Shown in pieces: positions 9,649 through 17,170 of a DNA stretch of 40,925 bases. This stretch comes from Glycomyces salinus (GTDB lineage Bacteria; Actinomycetota; Actinomycetes; Mycobacteriales; Micromonosporaceae). Made by a program: the position numbers and the translations under genes. The notes beneath the pieces were generated by a model that was not told the DNA's origin, ran no database searches, and saw only the letters and a program-made list of their open reading frames with translations. The stretch is taken from NCBI RefSeq assembly GCF_016428645.1, contig NZ_JAELXW010000056.1:1-40925 (forward strand), in the 5' to 3' direction. Every line of letters starts with the position of its first letter. The stretch's first letter is position 1.

Positions 9649-10302
9649 TCACTCCTTCACCCAGAACCAGTAGCTGGTCTCGCCGGTGGAGACGGTCTCC
9701 CCGGTCTCGGCCAGTTCGCCCTCGGCTTCGACGGTGAACCGGTAGAAGCCCGGTTCGCTGAAGCCCCAGTTGAGGTGGCCGTGGCCCTGGGCGCCGACGT
9801 CCCAGGAGCCGGCGCCGTCGTCGGAGTCGTACATGACGTCGGGGTCGCCGAAGTCGTCGACGGTGTAGAGGGCGACGTCGCCGCTGCCGATGGAGTCCTG
9901 GACGGTGATGGTGAGCGTGTCGTCGGCGAAGGCCCCGGTCGGGATCTCCTCGGTGGCCCAGCCGGCGAACAGCAGGCCCTCGACGTGGGTGTCGGGGAGG
10001 ATCCACACCGGGTCCCCGGCTTCGCCCAGGAACTCGTAGTCGGGGTCGTCGGGGACGGTGGTCTCGGCCTCCGGGTTGGCGGCCAGGATCGCCTCGCCGG
10101 GCTCGTATTCGGTGTCGGTCTCCTCGTCGTGGACGTGGAGGTGGAGTTCGCCGTCCTCGTAGGCGACGCCGAACACGTCGACGTGGCCCTCGTCGAGGAC
10201 GGTCCAGCCTCCGGAGGTCTCCTCGGCCGCGGCCGGGGCGGCCGTGGCCAGGACCGCGGCGGCGACGGCGGCCGCTGCGGCGTATTTCGAGGTGGTGCGC
10301 AA
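9649..10302 (-). CDS. Secreted single-repeat surface protein (choice-of-anchor M type)
   Basis: A 217-residue protein made of an Ala-rich signal peptide (1-about 27) and one surface repeat. Motifs are LDEGHVDVFGV (about 36-46), a His-rich strand LHLHVHDEE (about 53-61), DYEFLGEAGDPVWILPDT (about 87-104) and HGHLNWGFSEPGFYRF (about 173-188). It is strongly acidic, with no LPXTG and no C-terminal hydrophobic helix. It is 28 to 36 percent identical by eye to the repeats of its neighbours at the motif positions, consistent with local duplication, but this is a visual estimate. The gene lies 19 bases after the end of the 615-residue protein gene and 5 bases before the next start, so it belongs to one transcript. 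Confidence 0.75.
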   Translation of the reverse strand: MRTTSKYAAAAAVAAAVLATAAPAAAEETSGGWTVLDEGHVDVFGVAYEDGELHLHVHDEETDTEYEPGEAILAANPEAETTVPDDPDYEFLGEAGDPVWILPDTHVEGLLFAGWATEEIPTGAFADDTLTITVQDSIGSGDVALYTVDDFGDPDVMYDSDDGAGSWDVGAQGHGHLNWGFSEPGFYRFTVEAEGELAETGETVSTGETSYWFWVKE

Positions 10303-10321
10303 AACAGTGTTCCCTTCTCAA

Positions 10322-12169
10322 TCAGATGGCGGTGAAGGTGACGAGCGCGGTGTAAGTGCCGGACTCGACGTCTGTGGGGAGTTGGAGGTTCAGGTCGGCG
10401 CCGAGGACGGCGGTGCCGTTGCCGGCTCCTTCGGTGGCGGAGGCGAGGATCTGGGAGGAGCCGAGTCCGGGGCCGCCGTCGAGGAGTCCGTCCACGGCCG
10501 GTCCGGGGCGGACGTCCTGGTCCTCGCCGCTGGAGTCGAGGTTCGGGGCCCAGCCGAGGTGGCCGCCTTCGAATCCGCCGTCGCCGGAGGAGAAGTCGGA
10601 GACTTGGCCGGTGGCGTTCCAGCCGGGGTCGGCCGAGCGGGTGTCGGTGACGGTGACCGGCCGCAGTTCGCCCTCGGTGGTCCAGGCGGTGGCGGTGCCG
10701 TTGAGGGTCATGGCCGGGAGGGTCACGGTGCGGTCGTCGGGGTCGACGCTGAGGACCAGGCCGCCGGTGTCGGTGTCGACGGTGGCAGTGATGGTCTGGG
10801 TGTTCTCCAGGTCGGGGTCGCCGGGATCACCGGGGTCTCCGGGGTCCCCCGGGCCGCCGTCGGGCCACTCGTCGACGACGAAGACGTACTCTTCGGGCTC
10901 GGACTGGACGGTGGTCCCGTCGGGCAGTTCGGCCCCGGCGCGCCAGGTGAGGGTGTAGACGCCGGGCTCGGTGAACAGCCAGTTGGCGTGGGCGTGGGTG
11001 CCGGAGCGGGTGTCGATCGCGTCGGGCAGTCCGTTTCCGGAGTCGACGAGGACGCTCGCGTCGCCGAAATCGCCGATCTGGAACATCTTGAGGTCGCCGG
11101 GGCCGTCGACATCGGTGAGCGAGAGGGTGATCGCGTCGCCTTCGAGTTCGTCGTCCTGGATGGACTCGGTGCTCCAGCCGGGGAAGAGGATGCCCTGCTG
11201 GTCGGTGTCGGGCAGCCACCACACGGTATCGCCGGGTACACCGAGCGCGTCCCATCCGGGCTGCGAGAGCTGCTGTTCGGTCAGTTCGGTCTTCGACTCG
11301 GGCACGGCGTGCAAGGCGACCTCGCCGGGGTCGCGCATGACCGCGGCGTCGTCGTGGAGGCGGGTGTCGTCCTTGAGGTCGAGCGAAAGCGCGTCGTCGT
11401 CGAGGTCGACCGAGAAGACGTCCACGTGGCCCTCGTCCAGCACGAGGCGGTCGTCGAGGTCGGGTTCCTCCGGCGGTTCGGGGTCCCCGGGTTCGTCGTC
11501 GGCCAACTCGCCCACGTGCCAGCGGTAGTCCACCTCCCGGGTGGCGACGGTCGTGCCGTCGGCGAGGGTGCCGGTGACCTCCCAGGTCAGGGTGTAGGAG
11601 CCGGCGGCGGTGAAGCTCCAGATCGAGTGCACGTGGGCCGGGACGTTGACACCGAGGGCGTCGGGCAGGCCGTCGCGGGTGGAGAAGCGGACCTGCGGCT
11701 GGCCGAAGGTGTCGACCGACCACAGCACGACCTCTCCGGGGCCTTCGGCCCCGACCAGGCTCATCGTGACCGTGTCGTTCTCGAATTGACCGCGGGACAG
11801 CGGCTCGGTGCTCCATCCGGGCCACAGGAGGTCCGGGTCCTGTGACAGCGGGAGCAGCCACATGGGGGCGCCGCCCTCGCCGAGGAACTCGTACCGTTCC
11901 TCGTCGGGGATGGTGGTCTCGGCCTCGGGCAGGACATGGAAGAGCACGTCGCCGGGGTCGCGGTAGACCGGCGTGTTCCCGGTGTCGTCCTTGACCCGCA
12001 GGCCCAGTTCGCCGTCGTCGTAGGTGACCTGCATGGCGTCGACGTGGCCGGTCGACAGGACGGTGCGCTCACCGTCGCCCTGGGCCGTGGCAGCCCCCGG
12101 GACCGCCAGGGCGGCGGCCAGGGCCGTGGCGGCCAGCGCGAGCGCCGGGCGCGATCGGGTGGTGGTCAT
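10322..12169 (-). CDS. Secreted two-repeat surface protein with WxL-like C-terminal domain
   Basis: A 615-residue protein: signal peptide (1-30, ending GAATAQ), repeat 1 (about 35-220, STGHVDAM and HVHSIWSF), an acidic linker, repeat 2 (about 243-433, DEGHVDVF and HAHANWLFTEPG) and a GDP-repeat linker (about 438-453). A beta-rich C-terminal domain (about 456-615) has VTVTDTRSADPGW, resembling the D-x-R-x6-GW core of WxL domains. There is no LPXTG. A WxL-like domain plus a DUF916 protein in the same operon suggests non-covalent wall attachment. It is the first gene of the operon, and a Fur/Zur-like palindrome lies 47 bases upstream of its ATG. Metal binding by the repeats is inferred. Confidence 0.78.
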   Translation of the reverse strand: MTTTRSRPALALAATALAAALAVPGAATAQGDGERTVLSTGHVDAMQVTYDDGELGLRVKDDTGNTPVYRDPGDVLFHVLPEAETTIPDEERYEFLGEGGAPMWLLPLSQDPDLLWPGWSTEPLSRGQFENDTVTMSLVGAEGPGEVVLWSVDTFGQPQVRFSTRDGLPDALGVNVPAHVHSIWSFTAAGSYTLTWEVTGTLADGTTVATREVDYRWHVGELADDEPGDPEPPEEPDLDDRLVLDEGHVDVFSVDLDDDALSLDLKDDTRLHDDAAVMRDPGEVALHAVPESKTELTEQQLSQPGWDALGVPGDTVWWLPDTDQQGILFPGWSTESIQDDELEGDAITLSLTDVDGPGDLKMFQIGDFGDASVLVDSGNGLPDAIDTRSGTHAHANWLFTEPGVYTLTWRAGAELPDGTTVQSEPEEYVFVVDEWPDGGPGDPGDPGDPGDPDLENTQTITATVDTDTGGLVLSVDPDDRTVTLPAMTLNGTATAWTTEGELRPVTVTDTRSADPGWNATGQVSDFSSGDGGFEGGHLGWAPNLDSSGEDQDVRPGPAVDGLLDGGPGLGSSQILASATEGAGNGTAVLGADLNLQLPTDVESGTYTALVTFTAI

Positions 12170-12213
12170 CGGGGGTTCCTTCGGTTCGGGGGATGGGGGC
12201 CGTTAATGATCAT

Positions 12214-12236
12214 AGTAACGATAATCGTTTTCATTT
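12214..12236 (-). promoter_or_regulatory. Fur/Zur-like operator upstream of the metal-uptake operon
   Basis: An AT-rich island (about 12203-12247) in very GC-rich DNA contains a 7-1-7 palindrome, TAACGAT-A-ATCGTTT (12216-12230), flanked by TCATTTT. This matches the dyad form of Fur-family boxes and, with the zinc-importer type operon starting 47 bases downstream, points to Zur. An adjoining ATGATCAT (12206-12213) may be a second half-site. The promoter probably overlaps it. Confidence 0.65.
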
Positions 12237-12426
12237 TAAAGTCCTGTTTCGAGTGGCCTTGAATACCAAAGAGATGCGCATCCGGCCATCTCTCGAAGAC
12301 CGATGCCGAGACCGAAACCGCCGCAGGGGCCTAGACTCGGTACCGACGGGCGGCTGCTAGCCACTACGGACCGCTACTGCACTGCGTGGTCGATCCCCTC
12401 ACCTCCACGCTCGCCGCCCCACTGAG

Positions 12427-12690
12427 TCAGCGCTTCTCCCAGACCGGTTCAGGCGGCAGCCCGCGTTCGGCGCGGGCTCGGTCGGTCAACTCCTGGACAA
12501 GCGCGGTCTTCGCTCGCGCGTACTCCCCCGGTGCCGTGCCCGCGGCCACTCCGAAGGCCAGCGAGCGCAGGAGCCAGCCGAAGCGCGGTTCCCCGGTGAC
12601 GGTAGCCCCGAACTGCTCGGCCGCTTTGCCGAGGTTGCCGATCATGAAAGCCTTGAACCGCTCGTCCGCGGCACTGGTCTCCCCGCTCAC
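12427..12690 (-). CDS. Small hypothetical protein coupled to the ATPase gene
   Basis: An 87-residue protein from GTG 12690, which overlaps the ATPase stop as GTGA. I do not recognise a family. The sequence is mostly helical, with GEPRFGWLLRSLAFGVAAG in the middle (too short and too broken for a confident membrane helix) and a charged C-terminal half ending EPVWEKR. Being co-translated with a COG3910-type ATPase it may be a partner protein, but nothing in the sequence proves this. The longer open frame running to 13383 is an off-frame reading of the ATPase gene. Confidence 0.55.
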   Translation of the reverse strand: MSGETSAADERFKAFMIGNLGKAAEQFGATVTGEPRFGWLLRSLAFGVAAGTAPGEYARAKTALVQELTDRARAERGLPPEPVWEKR

Positions 12691-13445
12691 GCCGGTCCCG
12701 CTTCGCCGATGAGATGCCGCAGGTAGAAGTCCGGGTCGTCCAGGTACCGCCGCCAGTGAGCGACGAGTTCCAAGTCGCTCCAGGCGACGCGTTCCATGCC
12801 GTGCTCGCCGACTTCGATGATCTCGGCGCCTGGTGTGGAGGCGAGGATCGGTGAGTGGGTCGCGCAGATGACCTGCGCGCCGATCTCGCCGAGCCGGTGC
12901 ATGAGCGCGACCAGGCGCAGGCAGGAGGTGAAGGAGAGCGCGGCTTCGGGCTCGTCCATGAGGTAGAGCCCCGGTTCGGCGAACTTGGTCTCCAGGACGG
13001 TCAGGAAGCCTTCGCCGTGGCTCATCTCGGCTAGGTTCTCGTCCCAGTAGCCGCTCATGCCGCTGACGAAGTGCAGCAACCCGAAGGCCGTCTCGGCGCG
13101 GAGGAAGAACCCGCGCTTCTTCGAGCGCGGGCCGGTCTGCATCCGCGAGCCGGCCCGCGTGTATTCCAGGTCGATGGCCTCCCCGAGCGGGGCCTTCTCC
13201 CGGTCGTTGCCGTACTTGCGGCCCGCTCGCCCGCCGTGGGCGTCCAGACCGAATCCCTCGGCGATCGCCTCGATGATGGTCGACTTGCCGGAGCCGTTCT
13301 CGCCGACGAGGAACGTCACGGGCTTGGTGAAGTTCAGCCCCTCGCTCGTGAGCGTTTGGACCGGTGCGAGGGTGAAGGGCCACGAGGACGCAGCCCTTCC
13401 CTCCGTGGCTTCGACCGTGGCCCGTTCCACCAGCAACTCGCTCAC
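12687..13445 (-). CDS. AAA family ATPase, COG3910 type
   Basis: A 252-residue ATPase of the ABC/SMC-like predicted ATPase group COG3910. It starts with the usual WPFTLAPVQTL segment, then has Walker A VGENGSGKST (about 46-55), a GxSxGY-like middle (SGMSGYWDENLAEMSHGEG, about 127), Walker B LYLMDEPEAALS (about 161) and an H-loop ATHSPIL (about 191). The role of this family is not settled; members resemble RecF/overcoming-lysogenization-type ATPases. GTG 13445 abuts AGAGAGG; TTG 13436, eight bases from that SD, is an alternative start. The open frame upstream to 14003 runs through a pseudogene and is not part of this protein. Confidence 0.75.
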   Translation of the reverse strand: MSELLVERATVEATEGRAASSWPFTLAPVQTLTSEGLNFTKPVTFLVGENGSGKSTIIEAIAEGFGLDAHGGRAGRKYGNDREKAPLGEAIDLEYTRAGSRMQTGPRSKKRGFFLRAETAFGLLHFVSGMSGYWDENLAEMSHGEGFLTVLETKFAEPGLYLMDEPEAALSFTSCLRLVALMHRLGEIGAQVICATHSPILASTPGAEIIEVGEHGMERVAWSDLELVAHWRRYLDDPDFYLRHLIGEAGPA

Positions 13446-13449
13446 CTCT

Positions 13450-13890
13450 CTAGTACGACGGCGCAGACGCTCCCACCGGGCGGCAGTTGTTCGCCGGTCG
13501 GCACGCCGGAGAGCAGGACGGACCGCAGTCCGGGTTGCACATGTTCGGCACACAGGGCATCGTGACCGGCCCAGTGTCGGTGCGAGCCGACGTGCCCCGT
13601 TCGGAAAAGTGCTCCCTGAGTTCGGCGCGCGTCCGCTTCCAGGATGCTCCGGACACGATCGCTGCCAGGTTATCGGTCCGAAGGTCGCCGACCGGCAACC
13701 ACCGGGAGAACACGCACGGCCTCGGCGATGTTGACCTTGGTCCGGCGCTGGGTATCGCACTTGGTGATCCCCGCGTGTGCAGAGGGCGAGTCGGAATAGT
13801 ACGAGGTCGCCAGCCGGGCGCCGACCTTGAGGGCAGATCCATACGTGTGCTGGCCTGGCCCGAACGTGACCTGGTCTGGTCGTCAGAGTC
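13450..13890 (-). pseudogene. Remnant of a radical-SAM/SPASM-like protein gene
   Basis: Two protein-like fragments lie in different minus-strand frames. The upstream fragment (about 13670-13880) reads VGARLATSYYSDSP ... RTKVNIAEAVR, like the mid-barrel of actinobacterial radical-SAM proteins, and ends at a TAA. The downstream fragment (13450-13713) reads VFSRWLPVGDL ... LREHFSERG and ends in a Cys-rich tail with six cysteines spaced CVPNMC, CNPDC, CGPSC, CSPAC, CRPANNC, typical of SPASM-like Fe-S ends. The N-terminal CxxxCxxC cluster and a central part are missing. I infer an internal deletion plus frameshift. It follows the toxin/immunity pair at 13931-15243 on the same strand. Confidence 0.55.
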
Positions 13891-13930
13891 GAATGTGTCG
13901 TAGTGAACCTGTAGCAGCGTGATCCAGGGA

Positions 13931-14470
13931 TTAGTCCTTGACCGGGCCGACGTTGAGTTGGTCGACGTCCTCGGTCGAAGCATCCATATCGCTCACCAGG
14001 CATCGCAGGTCGTCACGGTCGGCCACTGATACCTCGATCTGGCTGGAGGCCAGGACTGCGGCCATTTCCGTGGCGGCGAATCTCCATTCTCCGGCCCCGG
14101 CAGCACCGCGGATGATCTCGGCCCACCTCGCTTCGAGCTTCGGGGCCAGCCGTTCGACGATGGCGTGCGTCCGCCGGGCTAGCTCGCGTGCCTCAGGTTT
14201 TCCTGAGGGTGGGGCCTGCGGCAGGTCCTCAAGCTGCTGCGCCGATTCGTCAAGCTCACCGAGCAGTCCGGCCAGTATGCCCAGTTCCTCGATCGTGAGT
14301 GCTACGCTGTGCCGCCGCAAGAGTGCTACAAGCGGCATAACGGCGGCCTGTGCCTCACCGCCGCGTATCTGCTGCCAGATCGAGGCGAACTCGTCTTCGG
14401 GCACCCTCGGTGCGATCCGCGCCGCGATCTGGCGGGCCGATCGATTGAATGCGTTCTCGTCCATCACCAT
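13931..14470 (-). CDS. Hypothetical protein, candidate EndoU immunity protein
   Basis: A 179-residue acidic, mostly helical protein with no family I recognise. The ATG at 14470 shares a base with the toxin stop (TGATG); a second ATG two codons on is possible. Visible features: a helical N-terminal region with an RQIAARIAPRVPE segment, IWQQIRGGEAQAAVMPLVALLRR in the middle, and a Leu-rich ELGILAGLLGELDES stretch. There is no signal peptide or membrane segment, so it is cytoplasmic. Position and coupling directly after an EndoU domain are what one expects of an immunity protein in polymorphic toxin loci. That role is inferred from context only. Confidence 0.6.
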   Translation of the reverse strand: MVMDENAFNRSARQIAARIAPRVPEDEFASIWQQIRGGEAQAAVMPLVALLRRHSVALTIEELGILAGLLGELDESAQQLEDLPQAPPSGKPEARELARRTHAIVERLAPKLEARWAEIIRGAAGAGEWRFAATEMAAVLASSQIEVSVADRDDLRCLVSDMDASTEDVDQLNVGPVKD

Positions 14471-15243
14471 CACCACGGGTTCGTTTCTACTCCAGGACCG
14501 CGAAGCGGGTGGGCCGTCCAGACCGTTCCGTCGCGGTTGGTCGCCACTCGGATCTCCACTCCCTCACGCATCCCCTCGCAGATCCATCCGCCGTGCGGCC
14601 GCGCCACCGGGGTCCGGTCGGGCCGAGCAGCGACGTCGGCGATCGATGCGAGGATCTTGTCATCGTCCCAATCTCGGGGGAACTTCGTCTTGCCGGGGAC
14701 TGCCGAGCCCCAACGGTGCCCGCCGCCGTCCTCGTCGCCGTCAAGGATGTGGACCTCGCGCATGATCGGAATTTCACCGAGCCTGCGCATCGCACCCCGA
14801 GCCTCGGCCAGATCCGAGGCAGCATCCCACCCCGAGGCGGCCGGAACCGGGCCCGACGCCGGGGCCGGGCTGGCGGAGGTGCGGAGACTGGTGCCGCCGC
14901 CGTCTCAACCGGCCAGGGCCTGGATACGGGCGAGCAGCTCGCCGTGCTCGTCCTTGATCGCGGCCAGCTCCCCGGCCGCATCGCCCAGCTGCTGACCCAC
15001 GGCCGCTGACCGTGCCGCAAGTGCTTCGGCCTCGGCCCGGACGGCGTCGGCTTCGGCCGCTTTCGTTTCCATGCCGAGAGCATTACTGGCCTGGGCGAGC
15101 TGCTGGGCGCCGTCCTTCGCCGCCTCCAGCCCAGCCGCTGCTTCACCCGCTTGCTGGGATGCAGTGGCAGCCTGTTGCTGGGCTTGCTCAAGCGGCTGCT
15201 CGGCCCCTGAAGCGGCGGCAAGGACATCATCGACCGACGACAC
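14470..15243 (-). pseudogene. Coiled-coil/EndoU toxin gene interrupted by one in-frame TGA
   Basis: One continuous minus-strand frame with a single stop at 14905-14907. Before the stop: 112 residues from GTG 15243 (AGGAG six bases upstream), Ala/Gln/Glu-rich and coiled-coil, like DUF6244-type actinobacterial N-terminal regions. After it: a Pro/Ala/Ser linker, then an EndoU domain (PF14436-like) with HILDGD, GGGHRWG, PGKTKFP, WDDDKIL, GVEIRV and a final GTVWTAHP. The two His and Lys fit the EndoU RNase catalytic set; the usual Tyr of the TAY motif is His here. Internal ATGs at 14790 and 14763 could start a free-standing EndoU domain of 106 or fewer residues. It is either a nonsense-inactivated toxin, two coupled proteins, or a recoded stop. 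Confidence 0.7.
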
Positions 15244-15252
15244 GGGGTGCTC

Positions 15253-15786
15253 CTATTCCGTCGCGAGCGCGGCGGCTCGTTCCATCGCCTGCTTCCACGG
15301 ATAGCTGTCAAGATGCCCCGCACCTTGATGCGGCAGGTGCGCGCCCGGGTCGATCACGGCCACGCCTTCAGCGCCGAGGGCCTCGACGGCTCCACGGTAG
15401 GGCACCCGGCCCGTGAGCGCCGTGTTCGCGAACGGCACCACCACGACCGGTACACCGAGCCCGATGCATTCGGATACGACGTCGAGCGCGTAGGTGTCGG
15501 TGATCCCCGTGGCCAGTTTGCACACCGTGTTGGCCGTCGCCGGGGCGATGACGACCGCGTCCGCCTCGGGCCGGTCCCGACGCGGTGCCCCGGGCTCGCG
15601 GTGCTCGCCGATCACCGAATGACCCGAGGCCGACTCCAGAGCCGCGCGGTCGATGAACCTGGCCCCCATCGGAGTGGTGATGACGTGGCAGTCCCAGCCC
15701 TCGGCATGCGCAGCGTCGATGAACTCGCTGGCGCGCATCGCCGGCCCGGCACCGCAGATGACGAGATACACCGTCTTCGTCTTCAC
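15253..15786 (-). CDS. Flavoprotein (PPC-decarboxylase fold)
   Basis: A 177-residue protein of the flavoprotein family PF02441 (Dfp/EpiD/UbiX fold), which uses FMN. It shows the N-terminal VYLVICGAGPAM loop, HVITTPMGARFID (about 34-46), and the central motif ADAVVIAPATANTVCKLATGI (about 75-95), where N and the PATAN loop normally contact FMN. The start GTG 15786 overlaps the XRE regulator stop (GTGA), so it is co-expressed with that gene. Such regulator-flavoprotein pairs are frequent in actinobacteria. The substrate is unknown; cysteine-containing peptide decarboxylation, as in LanD proteins, is a family possibility given the radical-SAM remnant nearby. Confidence 0.8.
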   Translation of the reverse strand: MKTKTVYLVICGAGPAMRASEFIDAAHAEGWDCHVITTPMGARFIDRAALESASGHSVIGEHREPGAPRRDRPEADAVVIAPATANTVCKLATGITDTYALDVVSECIGLGVPVVVVPFANTALTGRVPYRGAVEALGAEGVAVIDPGAHLPHQGAGHLDSYPWKQAMERAAALATE

Positions 15787-16994
15787 GCGGTCACTCCGAT
15801 CCGCTCACACAGGCCCCGCAGCTGCGAATCGATCGAGCTGCGCCCCGCCCGCATCACCACCACGCGCAGCGCTTCTCTGGCGAGCGGATGAAACTGGACC
15901 CGCTGCGGGGCGATCCGCTCGGCCGTGGCGATCATCCGCACGGCCGTCGCGTCGGCCTCGCGGGTCCCGACGCGCGCGAAGGCCCGGCCCGCGTCGAGAT
16001 AGAAGCTCGCCTGCCGCGTGGGTGCTGGGAGCCGCATCGCGTTGGTCGACCGGGCGATCCGGACTGCCTGCTTGGGGTCGCCGCTGTCGACCTCGATGGC
16101 CAGCTTCCAGATGCCGATGTTGGTCGGCCCGAACCAGCCCAGATCCTGACCGCAGTCACCGGTGCGACCAGCTAGACCCTCGGCCTCTGTCAGATGCGGC
16201 TCGGCCTCGGCGTCGCGTTTGAGCCCGTACAGGCACATCGCGCTGGTCAGATGCAACTGACCGGCAACCGCCTCGGCACGCCTTGTCCGCTCAGTCCCGG
16301 CCAGGGCGCGCAGGCCCGCCTCGGCGACCTTATGGCCCCGCTCTATCGACCCGCAACCGAGAGCGGCGTGGGCGCGCGTGAAGGCCGCAATCCCGGTCAG
16401 TTCGGCGTCCTCGAGTTCGTTCGCCGCGTCCCTGGCGCGCTCCCCGGCCAGGTAGGCGTCGGCGCGCTGGCCCACGTTGCGCAGGACGTTCATCATCCGA
16501 TGAGCGGCAAGGACGGTCAACTCCAGCGACCGCCGGGCATCGGATGCCGCCTCAGCGGTGACGGCGGTGGCGTGGAGCTGGCGCAAGAACGGCGCCAATC
16601 GCGCGGCCGTGGCAATGAAGTCACCGCGGCGGTACAGGTCCTCCAAGAGCGCGGCCTCGCGGGTCAGGTAGTCCAGCGGGGCCGGATCGCTGGTGGCCTC
16701 ATCGCCCAGATCGGTCTCCACCAGGGCCGCGAGGATGTCGTGCACATCGTCGACCAACCCGACCGACTCACCACCGACCGGCAGATGCCCGTCCCCGATC
16801 AAATCCGCCACTGAACAGCGCAGCGCCTGCGCCATCCCCGACAGGATCGTCAGGTTGTCCGCACCGCGCTCGCCGCGTTCGATGCGGCTCCAAGTGCTGG
16901 CGGCGATATCGGCGAAATCAGCGGCCTGGCGGACGCTGAGCCCGCGCAGCTTGCGCCGGGTCTTAATGCGATCGCCGATGGTCTCAGGGGCCAT
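15783..16994 (-). CDS. XRE family regulator with TPR-like C-terminal domain
   Basis: A 403-residue regulator. The N-terminal HTH_3 domain is at about 4-60 (IGDRIKTRRKLRGLSVRQAADFA ... STWSRIERGERG), followed by a long helical repeat region (about 80-400) typical of TPR-bearing actinobacterial XRE proteins. I choose ATG 16994, with GGAG six bases upstream, over GTG 17024 and ATG 17006. It heads a leftward operon with the flavoprotein and probably the EndoU genes, and is divergent from two small genes at 17171-17713. A palindrome at 17039-17054 between them is the likely operator, allowing autoregulation. The TPR part may sense a peptide or protein partner. Confidence 0.8.
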   Translation of the reverse strand: MAPETIGDRIKTRRKLRGLSVRQAADFADIAASTWSRIERGERGADNLTILSGMAQALRCSVADLIGDGHLPVGGESVGLVDDVHDILAALVETDLGDEATSDPAPLDYLTREAALLEDLYRRGDFIATAARLAPFLRQLHATAVTAEAASDARRSLELTVLAAHRMMNVLRNVGQRADAYLAGERARDAANELEDAELTGIAAFTRAHAALGCGSIERGHKVAEAGLRALAGTERTRRAEAVAGQLHLTSAMCLYGLKRDAEAEPHLTEAEGLAGRTGDCGQDLGWFGPTNIGIWKLAIEVDSGDPKQAVRIARSTNAMRLPAPTRQASFYLDAGRAFARVGTREADATAVRMIATAERIAPQRVQFHPLAREALRVVVMRAGRSSIDSQLRGLCERIGVTA

Positions 16995-17038
16995 GATCCG
17001 CTCCATGCATCCAGGGTCCACCACACCCTACAAACCGC

Positions 17039-17054
17039 GTTGCCACATGGCAAC
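17039..17054. promoter_or_regulatory. Palindromic operator candidate for the XRE regulator
   Basis: Perfect inverted repeat GTTGCCA-CA-TGGCAAC in the divergent intergenic region, 44 bases upstream of the chosen XRE start. Seven-base arms with a two-base spacer suit a homodimeric HTH protein. No other close copy was noticed nearby. Confidence 0.5.
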
Positions 17055-17105
17055 ACTCTTCGTGCGCGTCTCCATAGCCTGAGGAGGCGACCGGGATAGA
17101 ACCGG

Positions 17106-17138
17106 TTGGAAAGCAGGCGGCCTGCCGGAGGGTTCCAA
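17106..17138 (+). promoter_or_regulatory. Stem-loop in the leader of the small rightward genes
   Basis: Nested inverted repeats: outer arms TTGGAA (17106-17111) and TTCCAA (17133-17138), inner arms GCAGG (17113-17117) and CCTGC (17121-17125). It lies 30-60 bases upstream of the first ATG of the frameshifted gene and could be a leader structure. The function is unknown. Confidence 0.3.
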
Positions 17139-17170
17139 GCGCACCGGCAGACCGCCGCCGCCACACAGAG

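Noticed and set aside
10244..11845. Long Gly/Val-rich plus-strand open frame
   Set aside because: It mirrors the two-repeat surface protein on the other strand; composition is the usual high-GC shadow and no ribosome binding site precedes it.
13487..13903. Plus-strand open frame over the radical-SAM remnant
   Set aside because: The protein-like signal lies on the minus strand; the plus frame has no ribosome binding site and no recognisable motif.
14905..14907. TGA read through by the nearby tRNA-like gene
   Set aside because: An UGA anticodon pairs with UCA codons, not with UGA stops, so the two oddities are not linked by simple suppression.
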